Assembly: GCA_963807235.1 (NCBI GenBank)
Contig: CAWEBF010000023.1
Coordinates: 1-64,000, forward strand
Direction: 5' to 3'
From: CAWEBF01 sp963807235
Lineage (GTDB): Bacteria; Acidobacteriota; Vicinamibacteria; Vicinamibacterales; UBA2999
DNA length: 64,000 bases
Below, in pieces: positions 18,505 through 28,461 of the stretch. How positions within the stretch are numbered: the stretch's first letter is position 1; the number at the start of each line of letters is the position of its first letter. Both the position numbers and the translations under genes were made by a program. Under the pieces are notes generated by a model, which saw only the letters and a list, made by a program, of their open reading frames with translations, was not told the DNA's origin and did no database searches.

Positions 18505-20154
18505 ATGACAACACTGAGCGTGGCCTGTGAGAAGTGGCGCCATAAACGAGTGATTGCGGCCGCGGTGACACTGCTCGCCCTTTCGATGCCCGCCGTGGCA
18601 CAGCAGGCGCCATCGGGGGCCGCCCAACAGCCCGCCATCAAGGTAGAGGCACAGTCAGGGCCCACCGAAACTCTGTACCGGTGGATCGCGCCGAGCGCCA
18701 AAGAACAGCTCGCCGCCGATACGACCGTGGTGCCGCCCGGCTCCGGCGCCGTGTTCGTGCCGGCCATGACCAATGGCGCCGACGAGCCGGCGACGCTCGT
18801 GTATCAGGGGGATCAGCGCGTCGCCTCCGGCCAGAACGGCATGCGCATTGTTCTTGCGCCCGGCAGCTACGTCCTGCGCATCGGATCGAGCCCGCTCAAT
18901 CAGATGATGACGGTTCCGGTCCAAGTCACGGCCGGCAACACGACACTCGTGCCTGTGACGTGGGGCGGCATCATCGTCGAGGTCGTGGACAAGAACAACG
19001 TTCCCCATCGCGGTACGTACGAGCTGATCTACGTCGCCGACCGCCAGCCGTACACCGTCGGCTTCGGCGCCGACACGCTCCTCGGGGAAAAACTCAAGAC
19101 GATTCTGGCGACGCCGGGCCTCTATCGCATCGTGCGGCCAGGCGCCAACTATCGCACGCGCGTTGACTTCTCCACGGTCGTCATCCCGGAAGGGGCGATG
19201 GTGTATTTCAAGCTCGTCCAGGATCCGGACGACGGGAGCCTGCTCGGGGCAGGCGTGGTCCCACCCAATGAAATGGGCATCGTGCAGCCAGGCTCGGCCT
19301 GGACGCGCACCTTCACAGTCGGCGTCGGTCTGCCGATCACGGGGTCCTCGAATGTCGTCGGCACATCCAACCAGACGACGGTCGGCGCGGACTTTACGTT
19401 CGACACCTACATGATTTACGACCGCGGCAAGAACTACGCGGGGATCATTTTCGAGGTCGAGGAAGGGTTCGTGTCGATCGATCCGGAGGTCTCGCCCAAG
19501 CTGCCGCTGCAGAAGACAGTCGACCGCCTGCGGTTCGACACGATCTACACGCGGTTGCTGACCACGCGCGTCGGGCCCTACGTGCGCTTCGGCGTGCTGA
19601 CGAACTTATGGGAGTCGAATGTGCTGGTCACCGAAGACACCACCGTGGTGAAGCACCTGCTGGACGGCACGACGAGCACCGAGTTCGTGCCGGCGAACGA
19701 AGACTTCAATGTCGGGAAGGCCTTCGCGCCGGTGTCGATCAGGGAGGGAGTCGGCATCAACGTCCGTTTGCTGCGCGGCCGGATAGCGTCGCTCGACTGG
19801 CGCGGCGGCCTCGGCTTCCGGCAGAACCGGTTCAATGGCGCGTTCGTGCTCGACGACAGCGCGGAAGGCTTTCAGGAGTTCTCGGAGCAGGAGAGTTTCA
19901 ACGAAACGGGTCTCGAGACCACGGTCGTCGGCACCGTCAGGCTGTCCCGGCTGCTGCTGAACACGAACCTCGATCTCTTTGGCGACTTCAACGAGCTCGA
20001 GGATCCGACGCTCGACTGGCGCAACACCTTCAGTTGGAGGCTGACAGGAGGCTTGTCCCTGGACTACCGCATCGACGTGTTGCAACAGCCACAGGTGACC
20101 GACGACACCCAGTTGAGGCAGACGCTGCAGTTCAGATACTCCTGGGGCCGGTAA
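18505..20154 (+). CDS. Exported outer-membrane protein, C-terminal beta-barrel
   Basis: The 549-residue protein has a signal peptide (about 1-33, ending MPAVAQQ). It then has beta-sandwich-like segments (GSYVLRIGSSPLNQMMTVPV and neighbouring strands) and a C-terminal region of alternating hydrophobic strands ending LQFRYSWGR; the terminal aromatic-x-R pattern and periodic strands suggest an outer-membrane barrel. An overall function is not recognised. ATG at 18505 is preceded by GGAGGAG at the right distance and begins a good signal peptide, so it is preferred to longer starts. It heads a run of secreted-protein genes (to 24256) between two paralogous kinase genes. Confidence 0.7.
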   Translation: MTTLSVACEKWRHKRVIAAAVTLLALSMPAVAQQAPSGAAQQPAIKVEAQSGPTETLYRWIAPSAKEQLAADTTVVPPGSGAVFVPAMTNGADEPATLVYQGDQRVASGQNGMRIVLAPGSYVLRIGSSPLNQMMTVPVQVTAGNTTLVPVTWGGIIVEVVDKNNVPHRGTYELIYVADRQPYTVGFGADTLLGEKLKTILATPGLYRIVRPGANYRTRVDFSTVVIPEGAMVYFKLVQDPDDGSLLGAGVVPPNEMGIVQPGSAWTRTFTVGVGLPITGSSNVVGTSNQTTVGADFTFDTYMIYDRGKNYAGIIFEVEEGFVSIDPEVSPKLPLQKTVDRLRFDTIYTRLLTTRVGPYVRFGVLTNLWESNVLVTEDTTVVKHLLDGTTSTEFVPANEDFNVGKAFAPVSIREGVGINVRLLRGRIASLDWRGGLGFRQNRFNGAFVLDDSAEGFQEFSEQESFNETGLETTVVGTVRLSRLLLNTNLDLFGDFNELEDPTLDWRNTFSWRLTGGLSLDYRIDVLQQPQVTDDTQLRQTLQFRYSWGR

Positions 20155-20165
20155 TCGCTGGCTGG

Positions 20166-21298
20166 ATGCAGGACCCCGCTCTTCTGAGGAGTCCATCCAC
20201 GGTGCGCACCGGAGCGTTGATTCTGGCGTTGCTGCTGCTGGTCCCAACATGGTCCGGCGAAGCCAGCGACAAGGCAGTCCTGATGGAGCTCGACCTGAGG
20301 TCCGCCGCGCAGCCCTTAGGCGTCAGCGCGGGCGGCGCCGTCGTCGTCGGCGGGCTCGGCAGCTGGCGGCGGGTTCTACTGGATGCCCACGACCGGCGTG
20401 ATTTTCACCGGCGGTCTGTTCGCGACGAAGGTGAGCCGCGACGGCAAGGTGATCGTCGGACAAGCGGTCGACGCACGCGTCCGGCAGGCTGCCATCTGGC
20501 AGCGCGGCGCGGAGTGGCGAGTCGCTCGGGTCGTTCCCGAACGCGCTGCCATGTGACGCGTTTCTAAGCTCGGCGAACGACACCAGCCGTGATGGAAAAA
20601 TCGTCGTCGGCTACGCGTGCAACGGGTGCACGCTGGCGCACGCATTCCGGTGGGAAGAGTCGACAGGCATGGTCGATCTGGGTTCCAGCGTTGCGGGCCA
20701 AGGCACCCAGGCCCTCGGCGTGTCCGCGGACGGGCAGGTTGCCGTCGGCTATCAGGAACAAGCGGGGGGATTCGTTGAAGGCACGAAATGGGTCGGGACC
20801 AGACAAGAAAGAGTGCCGGGTGCCGACGGTTTCGTCGGGACCGCGAACGCCGCGAACGTTGACGGCTCGATCGTCGTCGGCCGTATCTGCAGGCCAACGG
20901 CTGCTCGTCCGAGTGATCCGGACTATCAGAGCGCGTGGGTCTGGACGCGCGACGGCACACAGTGCTTGCCCCCGCCGAGACTGCGCGTCGCCACCGGCGG
21001 TCCGTTGATCATCGTTGAAGCCAACGCGACGAGCGACGACGGCAGCGTGATCGGTGGCGGGCAGGCGGTCGCGAGCTCGCCGGATTCCGACGCGATCATC
21101 TGGATCGATCGCAAGCCGGCGTACTTGAAGGAGTTCCTGCAGGCCAACGGCGTGCCCGACGCGTTCCAGACGTGGATCAATACGGGCGCGATTAAAGGCA
21201 TCTCACCCGACGGCCGTGTCCTGGTGGGCACCGGAGCCGCGCTCGGCGGCTTCCGAGGCTACATCGTGATTCTCGGTTCGAGCAGGGTGATGCCATGA
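20166..21298 (+). CDS. Secreted HAF-repeat protein, frameshifted
   Basis: The protein, about 375 residues, carries an N-terminal signal peptide (TVRTGALILALLLLVPTWSG) and a series of repeats of the type SxDGxxVVGxA (for example SRDGKIVVGYACNG, SADGQVAVGYQEQ, SPDGRVLVGTG), the pattern of extracellular HAF-family repeats that build a beta-propeller-like fold. The reading frame changes near 20360 and near 20525; conserved repeats lie on both sides, so these look like indel errors. The stop overlaps the next ATG (ATGA), so it is coupled to the barrel protein gene and both may act in the outer membrane. Confidence 0.65.
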
Positions 21299-21904
21299 GC
21301 CGCCTCAAGGTCCTCGTCGTTGCGCTCGGCTTGCTGTTCGCGTGTCAGCGGGCGGAGGCGCAGTCGTGGGAGGCGTCGGCGTTCGTCGGGTACACGCCTG
21401 CGGCCGACATCGACCGTCAGCGCGTCCGATCTGAATCAGCTCGACGTCCGTGGCGCGTTCACCTGGGGCGTCCAGGCGGCCCGCCTGTTCACGACCCACT
21501 GGGGCGCCGAGGTGCTGTGGACGCAGCAGCAGTCGGCACTCGAAGGGGGAACCGCCACGTCCGGTGCGTTCGATTTTTTCACCATGACGGTCAGACAACT
21601 GCAGGGCAACGTGCTCTATGAGTTCGGCGCTCGCGAGGCAAAGGTGCGGCCGTTCGTGTTTGGCGGCATCGGCGCGACGTTCTTCAGCGCCGCCGATCTG
21701 CAGTCGGAGACCAAGCTGTCGTTTGATGGCGGCGCGGGCCTCAACTACTTCGCGTGGCGGCGCATCGGCTTGCGTGCGCACGGCCGTTTCAAGCCGACGG
21801 CACTGGACGACAAATCGGCCGGTGACTTCTGCGATCCCTTCGGCTTCTGCCAGTCATCGCTTTCACAGGTTGAGTTCGCAGCGGGGGCGGTTGTCCGCTT
21901 CTGA
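21295..21904 (+). CDS. Small outer-membrane beta-barrel protein, frameshifted
   Basis: A signal peptide (MSRLKVLVVALGLLFACQRA) is followed by a barrel of about 180 residues: FVGYTPAADI, RGAFTWGVQAARLFTTHWGA, RPFVFGGIGATFF and VEFAAGAVVRF at the end, with the terminal F typical of barrel proteins. It resembles the outer-membrane beta-barrel (OmpA/OprF N-terminal-like) superfamily. The frame changes near 21418. The ATG overlaps the stop of the HAF-repeat gene. A structural or porin-like role is an inference from fold only. Confidence 0.65.
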
Positions 21905-21937
21905 GCAGTCGTCATCGACTGGTCCGCGAAAAGCTAC

Positions 21938-24256
21938 ATGAGATCATTCCTGAAGAAACTTGCTCTCGCAATAATATTGGCCGCTGGCCTCAGCCAAGGG
22001 GTCGCGCTGTCCCAATCACCGCCGCCCCAGACCGAGTCGAGTCTTTCCAGAAATCCCGCCCTGGTACGTGACTGGGCAAATCGCCTGCTGGCCAACGACC
22101 GGAAGGTCCGCGCAACCGCCGAAGCCGCCTTGGTTAAAGCGGCGGGGCGTTCGCTACCTTTGCTGAGACGATTCCTCGCGAGTGACGATGACGACCTGCA
22201 TCAGCAAACTTTTGAAATCATCCGGCAAATCGGTCCGCCGGCCATTCCGCTGCTGGTCGATCTGCTTCGGCATGAGGAGGTCTCCTTCCGGGGCTTTGCT
22301 GCTGATGCCTTGATCGACCTGGCGCCCGATACAGAATCGATTCAGCCGGCGTTGAGACGGGCGCTGAGAGACGAGGATTCGATGGTCGCGGCCGATGCCG
22401 CACGTGCCCTGGGCGCTTTGGGCGAGAGGGCCAGTCCTTCGGTAGCCACTCTAGTCGAGGCGCTGTCGCACAGCGAACCACACGTCCGTATTTACGCGGC
22501 GGAGGCCTTGGCGTCCATCGGTCCGAAGGCGGGCGCGGCGGCTAAGGACCTCGCCATAGCCTTGGGCGATCCGATTCCCGGGGTCCGATGGGCGGCAGGT
22601 GAGGCCCTCGCAGGCATCGGTCCGGCCGCGCAGTTGGCCGTGCCTCAGTTGATCGAAGCTCTGAAGGATGAGTTCCTCTACGTTCGCATCTGCGCCGCCG
22701 AGGCGCTCGGACGCATCGGGCCGAAGGCAGAGACAGCCCGGGAGGCGTTGATCGCATCCGCAAACGAGCCTGCATTGCGTGACCAGGCCGAGTGGGCGTT
22801 GAATCGCATCGCAGGCATCGAATCTGGAAAGCCTGTGGTCTCACCCCATTTGCCTGACCCTTCCGTCCCGCTCCAACCCCAGACGACTGTGGCTCAAACG
22901 GGCAATCCTCCCGTTGACTGGGATACGACCACGCGGCGGAACATCGTCTGGAGCGTCGAGTTGGGAAACGAAGTGTACGGCAGTCCCGTGGTTGCCGGCG
23001 ATGTGGTCTATGTGGGTGCCGACAATACCCGGCAAATCAACCCCGCCTTTCAGGAACATTCAGGCGTGCTCATGGCGTTTCGGGCGACGGATGGCGCGTT
23101 CCTTTGGCAGGATGCGGCCCCGCGGGTGGAGCGCGGCCTGAGGGAGTGGCTGTTGCCTTCGACGACAAGTGCTCCTTATGTTGAAGGCGACCGGTTGTAC
23201 TACGTCACCGCCCAGTGTCAACTCCGTAGCCTCGACACGCAGGGTTTCGGCGATGGTGAGAACGATGGTCCATATCGGGAGGAGGTCTTCAAAGACAAGG
23301 GTGCAGCAGACATCGTCTGGCAACTGGACATGCCCGCCTTGGGTGTCTTTCCGCATGAAGCCTGCAATAGCGACGTGTTGCCCCTTGGTGATCTGCTCAT
23401 GGTCGGTACCTCCAACGGCCAGAATGAAGGCCATACGCGCGTCCCATCGCCGCGCGCTCCAAGTTTGATCGCGGTGAACAAGCACTCGGGAGGGGTGGTC
23501 TGGCGCGCCATCGGAGCAGGAGACCGGGTGCTGCACGGCGCCTGGTCCAGCCCTGTGGCGGCCAACGTCAACGGGCGCGTGCAGGTGCTTTTCGGGGGAG
23601 GAGATGGTTGGCTGCGCGCCTACGACGCAGCGTCGGGTCAGGAAGTCTGGCGATTTGACGGCAACTCGAAGGATGCCCGCTGGCTTCCGCGCGCCGGTGT
23701 CCTTTCGCGCAGCTCCATCATTGCTTCACCGATCTTCGCCGACGGCCGCATCTTCGTTGCCATGGGGCTGTCTCCTGGGCACGCCAACGGACCTTCGTTG
23801 ATTCATGCGATCAGTCCCAACGGCCAGGGAGACGTTACTGAGAGCGGGCGCCTGTGGACTTCGCGTGAGGTCGGCCGCGTGGTGGGAACGCCCATCGTGA
23901 AGGACGGTCTGCTGTACGTTGGGGACTTGGGCGGAACCGTTCATTGTTTGGACGCAGCAACCGGTGCCCACCTATGGAAGCACGAGACGAACGATGCCAT
24001 CTGGGGATCCCTCCTGCTGGCCGGCGACCGCCTTTACGTTGGGAACGCTGGAGGACTCATGACCGTTCTTCGTGCCGGACGGCGAAAGGAATTGCTGGCG
24101 CAGATCGAAATGGATGCCCCGCTCTATTCGCGTCCGGCTGTGGTCGGCGATGCCCTTTATCTGGCCACTGCGAGCCGGTTGTACTCATCGCGACAAAGCA
24201 TTGATTCTAAACGCGCGTCAGGGGCCTCCATCCTGATCGGACTCATCGTGCACTGA
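21938..24256 (+). CDS. Exported HEAT-repeat / PQQ-like beta-propeller fusion
   Basis: The 772-residue protein has a signal peptide (MRSFLKKLALAIILAAGLSQ), then about seven HEAT/PBS-lyase-type helical repeats (residues about 45-295; for example VRIYAAEALASIGPKAG, VRWAAGEALAGIGPAAQ). A PQQ-like propeller follows (about 320-760) with GSPVVAGDVVYVGADN, YDAASGQEVWRFDG and LDAATGAHLWKHE. HEAT solenoids and PQQ-like propellers are both protein-binding scaffolds; together they suggest a periplasmic assembly or sensing platform. No catalytic PQQ-dehydrogenase residues are evident. The frame is intact over its whole length, in contrast to its neighbours. It is followed 14 bases later by a kinase-TPR gene. 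Confidence 0.8.
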   Translation: MRSFLKKLALAIILAAGLSQGVALSQSPPPQTESSLSRNPALVRDWANRLLANDRKVRATAEAALVKAAGRSLPLLRRFLASDDDDLHQQTFEIIRQIGPPAIPLLVDLLRHEEVSFRGFAADALIDLAPDTESIQPALRRALRDEDSMVAADAARALGALGERASPSVATLVEALSHSEPHVRIYAAEALASIGPKAGAAAKDLAIALGDPIPGVRWAAGEALAGIGPAAQLAVPQLIEALKDEFLYVRICAAEALGRIGPKAETAREALIASANEPALRDQAEWALNRIAGIESGKPVVSPHLPDPSVPLQPQTTVAQTGNPPVDWDTTTRRNIVWSVELGNEVYGSPVVAGDVVYVGADNTRQINPAFQEHSGVLMAFRATDGAFLWQDAAPRVERGLREWLLPSTTSAPYVEGDRLYYVTAQCQLRSLDTQGFGDGENDGPYREEVFKDKGAADIVWQLDMPALGVFPHEACNSDVLPLGDLLMVGTSNGQNEGHTRVPSPRAPSLIAVNKHSGGVVWRAIGAGDRVLHGAWSSPVAANVNGRVQVLFGGGDGWLRAYDAASGQEVWRFDGNSKDARWLPRAGVLSRSSIIASPIFADGRIFVAMGLSPGHANGPSLIHAISPNGQGDVTESGRLWTSREVGRVVGTPIVKDGLLYVGDLGGTVHCLDAATGAHLWKHETNDAIWGSLLLAGDRLYVGNAGGLMTVLRAGRRKELLAQIEMDAPLYSRPAVVGDALYLATASRLYSSRQSIDSKRASGASILIGLIVH

Positions 24257-24270
24257 TACTCTACATTCGC

Positions 24271-27104
24271 ATGCGAGCTGGCACCCGCCTCGGCCCGTAC
24301 GAGATCGTCGCCGCCATCGGTGCGGGTGGCATGGGCGAGGTCTACAAGGCGCGTGACGAGCGACTTGCAAGAGACGTGGCCATCAAGCTGCTGGCGGCGC
24401 ATTCCACCGATTCGACTCGAGCTCGCGAGCGATTCAAGCGCGAAGCGCAGGCAGTGGCAGCCCTGCAGCACCCCAACATCTGCACGATCTACGACGTCGG
24501 CGAAACGGCCGATGGCCGGGCATTCATTGTCATGGAGCTGCTCCAGGGTGAGACCTTGCAGCAGCGAATCGCGCACGGCCCGCTGGACCTGCGGGTCATC
24601 CTCGAGATCGGCGCGGCCCTCGCCGACGCCCTTCAGGCGGCTCATGCCGCCGGCATCGTCCACCGCGATATCAAGCCCGCCAACATCCTGTTGACCTCGC
24701 GCGGACCGAAGATTCTCGACTTCGGCCTCGTCAAAGCCGACCCGCGCGTTCCGCCAGGAGACGCGGCAGCGGCGGAGCTCGAGACCCGAGCGCTCCTGAC
24801 CGACGCGGGCAGCGCGGTCGGCACGTTGGCCTACATGTCGCCGGAGCAACTGCGCGGCGAAGAGGTCGACGCGCGAACGGACCTCTTCTCGTTCGGGTTG
24901 GTGTTGTACGAAATGGCGACCGGCCGTCCGGCGTTTGCGGGAAGCAGTGCGGTCGTCGGGGCCGCGATTCTCCATCAGCAACCGACGCCGCTGCGGACCA
25001 TTCGACCCGATTTGCCCGAAGGCTTCGAACAGGTCGTGCTGAAGGCGCTCGAGAAGGATCGACAGCTCCGGTATCAGACTGCCGCGGACATCCGCGCCGA
25101 TCTGCAACGCCAGAAGCGCTCCACCGATCAGAACGCCGCCGCGATCTCTGCGGTCGCGGCGCCGCCGCCGCGCCGATCGAAGCGCGCGCTGTTGGCTGGC
25201 ACCGCCGCCGCGCTTGCCGCCGTCATCGCTGCTGGATACTGGGCGTTCTCCAGACCGGGCACGCCGAAACTGACCGAGACCGACACCATCGTGTTGGGCG
25301 ACTTCACCAACACGACTGGCGATGCGGTGTTCGACGAAGCCCTCCGGCAAGGCCTGATCGTCCAGCTACAGCAATCGCCGTTCCTCCACGTCCTTCCCGA
25401 TCAGCGCGTTCGCCGCGTGCTCACGATGATGGGCCTGCCGCCCGATGCGCGGCTGACGCCGGCCGTCGCGCTGGAGGTCTGCGAGCGAAGCAGCAGTGCC
25501 GCCGTCATCGAGGGATCGATTGCCAGTCTCGGCAACCAGTACGTCCTGGGGCTACGGGCGACCGATTGCCGGTCTGGAGAGGTGCTCGATACGCAGCAGT
25601 CGCAGGTTCCCGGCAAGGAAAACGTGCTCAGCGCGCTCAGCGGAATGGCACGTGCGTTCCGGGCGCGCGTCGGAGAGTCCCTCGCGACGATCCAGACACA
25701 TGAAAAGCCGCTCGAAGAAGCGACAACGGCATCCATCGAGGCGTTGAAGGCGTACAGCGCCACGAGGGCGCCAGGATTCGGTGGATGCGATGCCAGGATT
25801 CCGCTGCTCGAGCGCGCGGTCGAGCTCGATCCCGAGTTTGCTCTGGCCCACGCCGGCCTGGGTGTGTGCTACAGCGGGACCGGCCGGCGGGAGTTGGCGA
25901 TTCAGAGCGCGACCCGCGCCTACGAGCTGCGGCAACGAACGACCGACCCGGAACGATTCAATATCGAATACGCGTACCGACCGCGACGTCACCGGCGATC
26001 TCGAAAGGGCATTCCAGACCGTCACGCTATGGACACAGACCTATCCTCGCGATCTCAATGCGTGGGGCCTGCGCGGTGGCTACAGCGCGCATGGCACCGG
26101 CAGGTACGAGGATGTGATCCAGTCGGCGCAGCGCGCCCTGGCGATCGATCCCGATTTTGTCTTTGCCCACAGCGAGTTGGTCTCGGCCAACATGTTTCTG
26201 GACCGCTTCGATGCGGCCAAGCGCGCGCTCCAGCGCGCGGGCGTCGTGGTCGATCCGGCCGCGCTTGCGCTCGGCTACTACATCGCGATGCTGGAGCACG
26301 ACACCGACGGCATCGAGCGGTTGGCCGCGCGATTCAAGGAATCGTCCAGCCCCCAGCTGCTGCGACACGCCCAGTCGCTCGCCCTGGCTCGCGCCGGACA
26401 GCTCGAGCGCGCGAGGACGCTCGGGCGAGAGGCCATCGACGCCGCCGAAGGACTCGGCCAACGCGAGACCGCGGCGATCTACGAATCGGCGGCCGCGGTG
26501 TGGGAAGCGTGGTCGGGAAATCAGTCAGCGGCCAGGCGGCGTGCGGCGACGGCCCTCAATAAGTCGAGTGGACGCGACGTCACCTATGCCACCGGGCTTC
26601 GCGCTGGCCCTCGCGGGGGAGACCGCACGATCGGAATCGCTGGCGAACGATCTCGAGCGCCGATTTCCACGCGATACGATCGTCAGATTCACGTATGTGC
26701 CGACGCTGCGCGCGCTCGCGGCAGTCGCGCGCAACGAACCGGCCAGGGCGATCGAGCTGCTGCAGGCAAACGTCCCCTACGAGCGTGCAATCCCGCCGAC
26801 GGCATTCAACTTTTTCTTCGGAAGCCTGTATCCCGTGTATGTCCGTGCTCAAGCCTATGCCGCCAACGGACAGCATCAGCAGGCGGTCGCGGAGTTTCAG
26901 AAGATCCTCGACCACCGGGGATTGATGATGGGAGACCCGGCCGGCGCTCGCGCTCTCCTGGAGAAAGCCCGATCGCTGGCGCGCGCGGGTGATCAGATGG
27001 GCGCACGAGCCGCGTACGAGGAATTCCTGTCGTTGTGGAAGGACGCAGACCCGGATGTGCCCGTTCTGGCGCAGGCGCAGGCAGAGTACGCGAAGCTGAA
27101 GTAG
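24271..27104 (+). CDS. Membrane Ser/Thr protein kinase with TPR sensor half, frameshifted
   Basis: The kinase domain is intact (GAGGMGEVY, VAIKLL, HRDIKPAN, LDFGLVK, YMSPEQL). A TM helix is at about 305-325. The extracytoplasmic half starts with VLGDFTNTTGDAVFDEALRQ and goes on into TPRs ending DVPVLAQAQAEYAKLK. The frame changes near 25980 and near 26595, and the stretch at about 25770-25800 also looks disturbed. Domain order and both ends match the gene at 15280-18130 on the other strand, so the two are paralogues. A -10-like GATACT at 24255-24260 lies 10 bases before the ATG, consistent with a leaderless transcript. It probably signals envelope conditions to the cytoplasm. Confidence 0.78.
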
Positions 27105-27138
27105 GGTGGGCGCCACATATAATTTGGGCGCTTAGACG

Positions 27139-27402
27139 ATGGATCCCAACGGGAGCGCTGGCGGACGAAGGCGGGGCGCCGATGACGTCGAGGACGCCTG
27201 CGATCCGCTGATCGGTCAGACACTCTCACACTACCGCAGCGTATCCAGGCTGAACCGCGCGAACATCTGCACCATCCACGATGTCGGCGAGCAGGACGGG
27301 CGGTCGTTCATCGTCATGGAGTATCTGGAGGGCAGGGGGGACGCCGACGCCAGGATCGCACTCATGGACGAAGCACGGGCGGAACGCGCCCGGTTGCGGT
27401 GA
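27139..27402 (+). pseudogene. Remnant of a Ser/Thr protein kinase gene
   Basis: The 87-codon frame holds two separated pieces of a bacterial kinase: the start-like DPLIGQTLSHYR and then NICTIHDVGEQDGRSFIVME, which normally lies some 50 residues later. The glycine loop and the catalytic lysine between them are gone, and everything after the hinge (HRD, DFG) is missing, so it cannot be an active kinase. A TATAAT box (27118-27123) is still present upstream. It lies directly after the second TPR kinase gene and its stop overlaps the GTG of the asparaginase gene. Confidence 0.75.
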
Positions 27403-28433
27403 GCGCTGAAAGCGCCGACGCTCGGCGCAGTGCAAGGCAACCCTCGAATCCGCGCATCGTCATCGTCGCGACCGGCGGAACGATTGCCGGCAGCGCCGAG
27501 TCCTCGACCGCTGCCGGTTACCAGTCCGCCGCAGTCGCCGTCGATGTTCTCATCGCCGCCGTGCCGCAAATGAAGAGGTTCGCGGACGTCCGTGGCGTGC
27601 AGGCGTTGTCGGTCGGCAGTCAGGACATGAACGACGAGCTTTGGGTGATGCTCGCGACCGAAGTCAATCGTCTGCTGGCGTCAGCGGATGTCGACGGTGT
27701 CGCAATCACGCACGGCACCGATACGATGGAGGAAACCGCGTACTTCCTCAACCTCGTCGTCAAAAGTGACAAGCCGGTGGTCCTCACTGGTTCGATGCGA
27801 CCGTCCACGTCGCTCGGCGCCGATGGCCCGTTGAATATCTACAACGCAGTCGGCGTGGCGGCCGATCCGAGGGCGAAAGGGCGTGGCGTACTGGTGGTCG
27901 CGAACGACGATATCCACGATGCGCGCGCGGTGACGAAGCGTCACACGAGCGACGTGCAGACGTTCGTCTCATCGGAAGCCGGGCTGGTCGGCGTCTGCCT
28001 GTTCGACGATCGTGAGTTCGAGCGCTCGCCCGCGCGGGCGCACACGACGGCCACACCATTCGCGATCGTCACCGGCCAGGTGCTGCCGCGCGTCGACGTG
28101 ATTTACGCACACGCCGGGATGTCGCCCGATGTGATCGACGGTGCCGTTGCCAACGGCGCGAAGGGCCTGGTTGTCGCCGGCGTCGGCGGCGGCAACATGA
28201 CCACGCCGGCGCTGGACGCCGTCAAGCGCGCAATCGGCAAAGGCGTCGTCGTCGTGCGCTCGACGCGAGTGGGCGACGGCATCGTCCGCCGCAACATCGA
28301 GGTCGACGACGACACGGTCGGCACGGTCGCGTCGAAGGGGCTCAATCCGGCGAAGGCGCGCGTCCTGCTGAAGCTTGCACTGACTCAGACGTCGGACCCG
28401 AAGCGAGTGCAGGAGTTCTTCGACACCTACTGA
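27399..28433 (+). CDS. ansB: L-asparaginase, type II-like
   Basis: This enzyme hydrolyses L-asparagine to aspartate and ammonia. Both catalytic triads are present: ATGGTIAG with nucleophile Thr28, HGTDTMEET with Thr107-Asp108, and Lys180 in ARAVTK. SQDMNDELW and GSMRPSTSLGADGP are diagnostic of the type II (AnsB-like) group, which is normally exported. Here the GTG start gives MSAESADARRSARQPSNPRI with no signal peptide, so it is predicted to be cytoplasmic unless the true start has been lost. The GTG overlaps the stop of the kinase remnant, which may have removed the original upstream region. The length of 344 residues is normal for the mature enzyme plus a tail. Confidence 0.9.
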   Translation: MSAESADARRSARQPSNPRIVIVATGGTIAGSAESSTAAGYQSAAVAVDVLIAAVPQMKRFADVRGVQALSVGSQDMNDELWVMLATEVNRLLASADVDGVAITHGTDTMEETAYFLNLVVKSDKPVVLTGSMRPSTSLGADGPLNIYNAVGVAADPRAKGRGVLVVANDDIHDARAVTKRHTSDVQTFVSSEAGLVGVCLFDDREFERSPARAHTTATPFAIVTGQVLPRVDVIYAHAGMSPDVIDGAVANGAKGLVVAGVGGGNMTTPALDAVKRAIGKGVVVVRSTRVGDGIVRRNIEVDDDTVGTVASKGLNPAKARVLLKLALTQTSDPKRVQEFFDTY

Positions 28434-28461
28434 CGCGCGCCCTCCCATGCCAGAGGACCAA

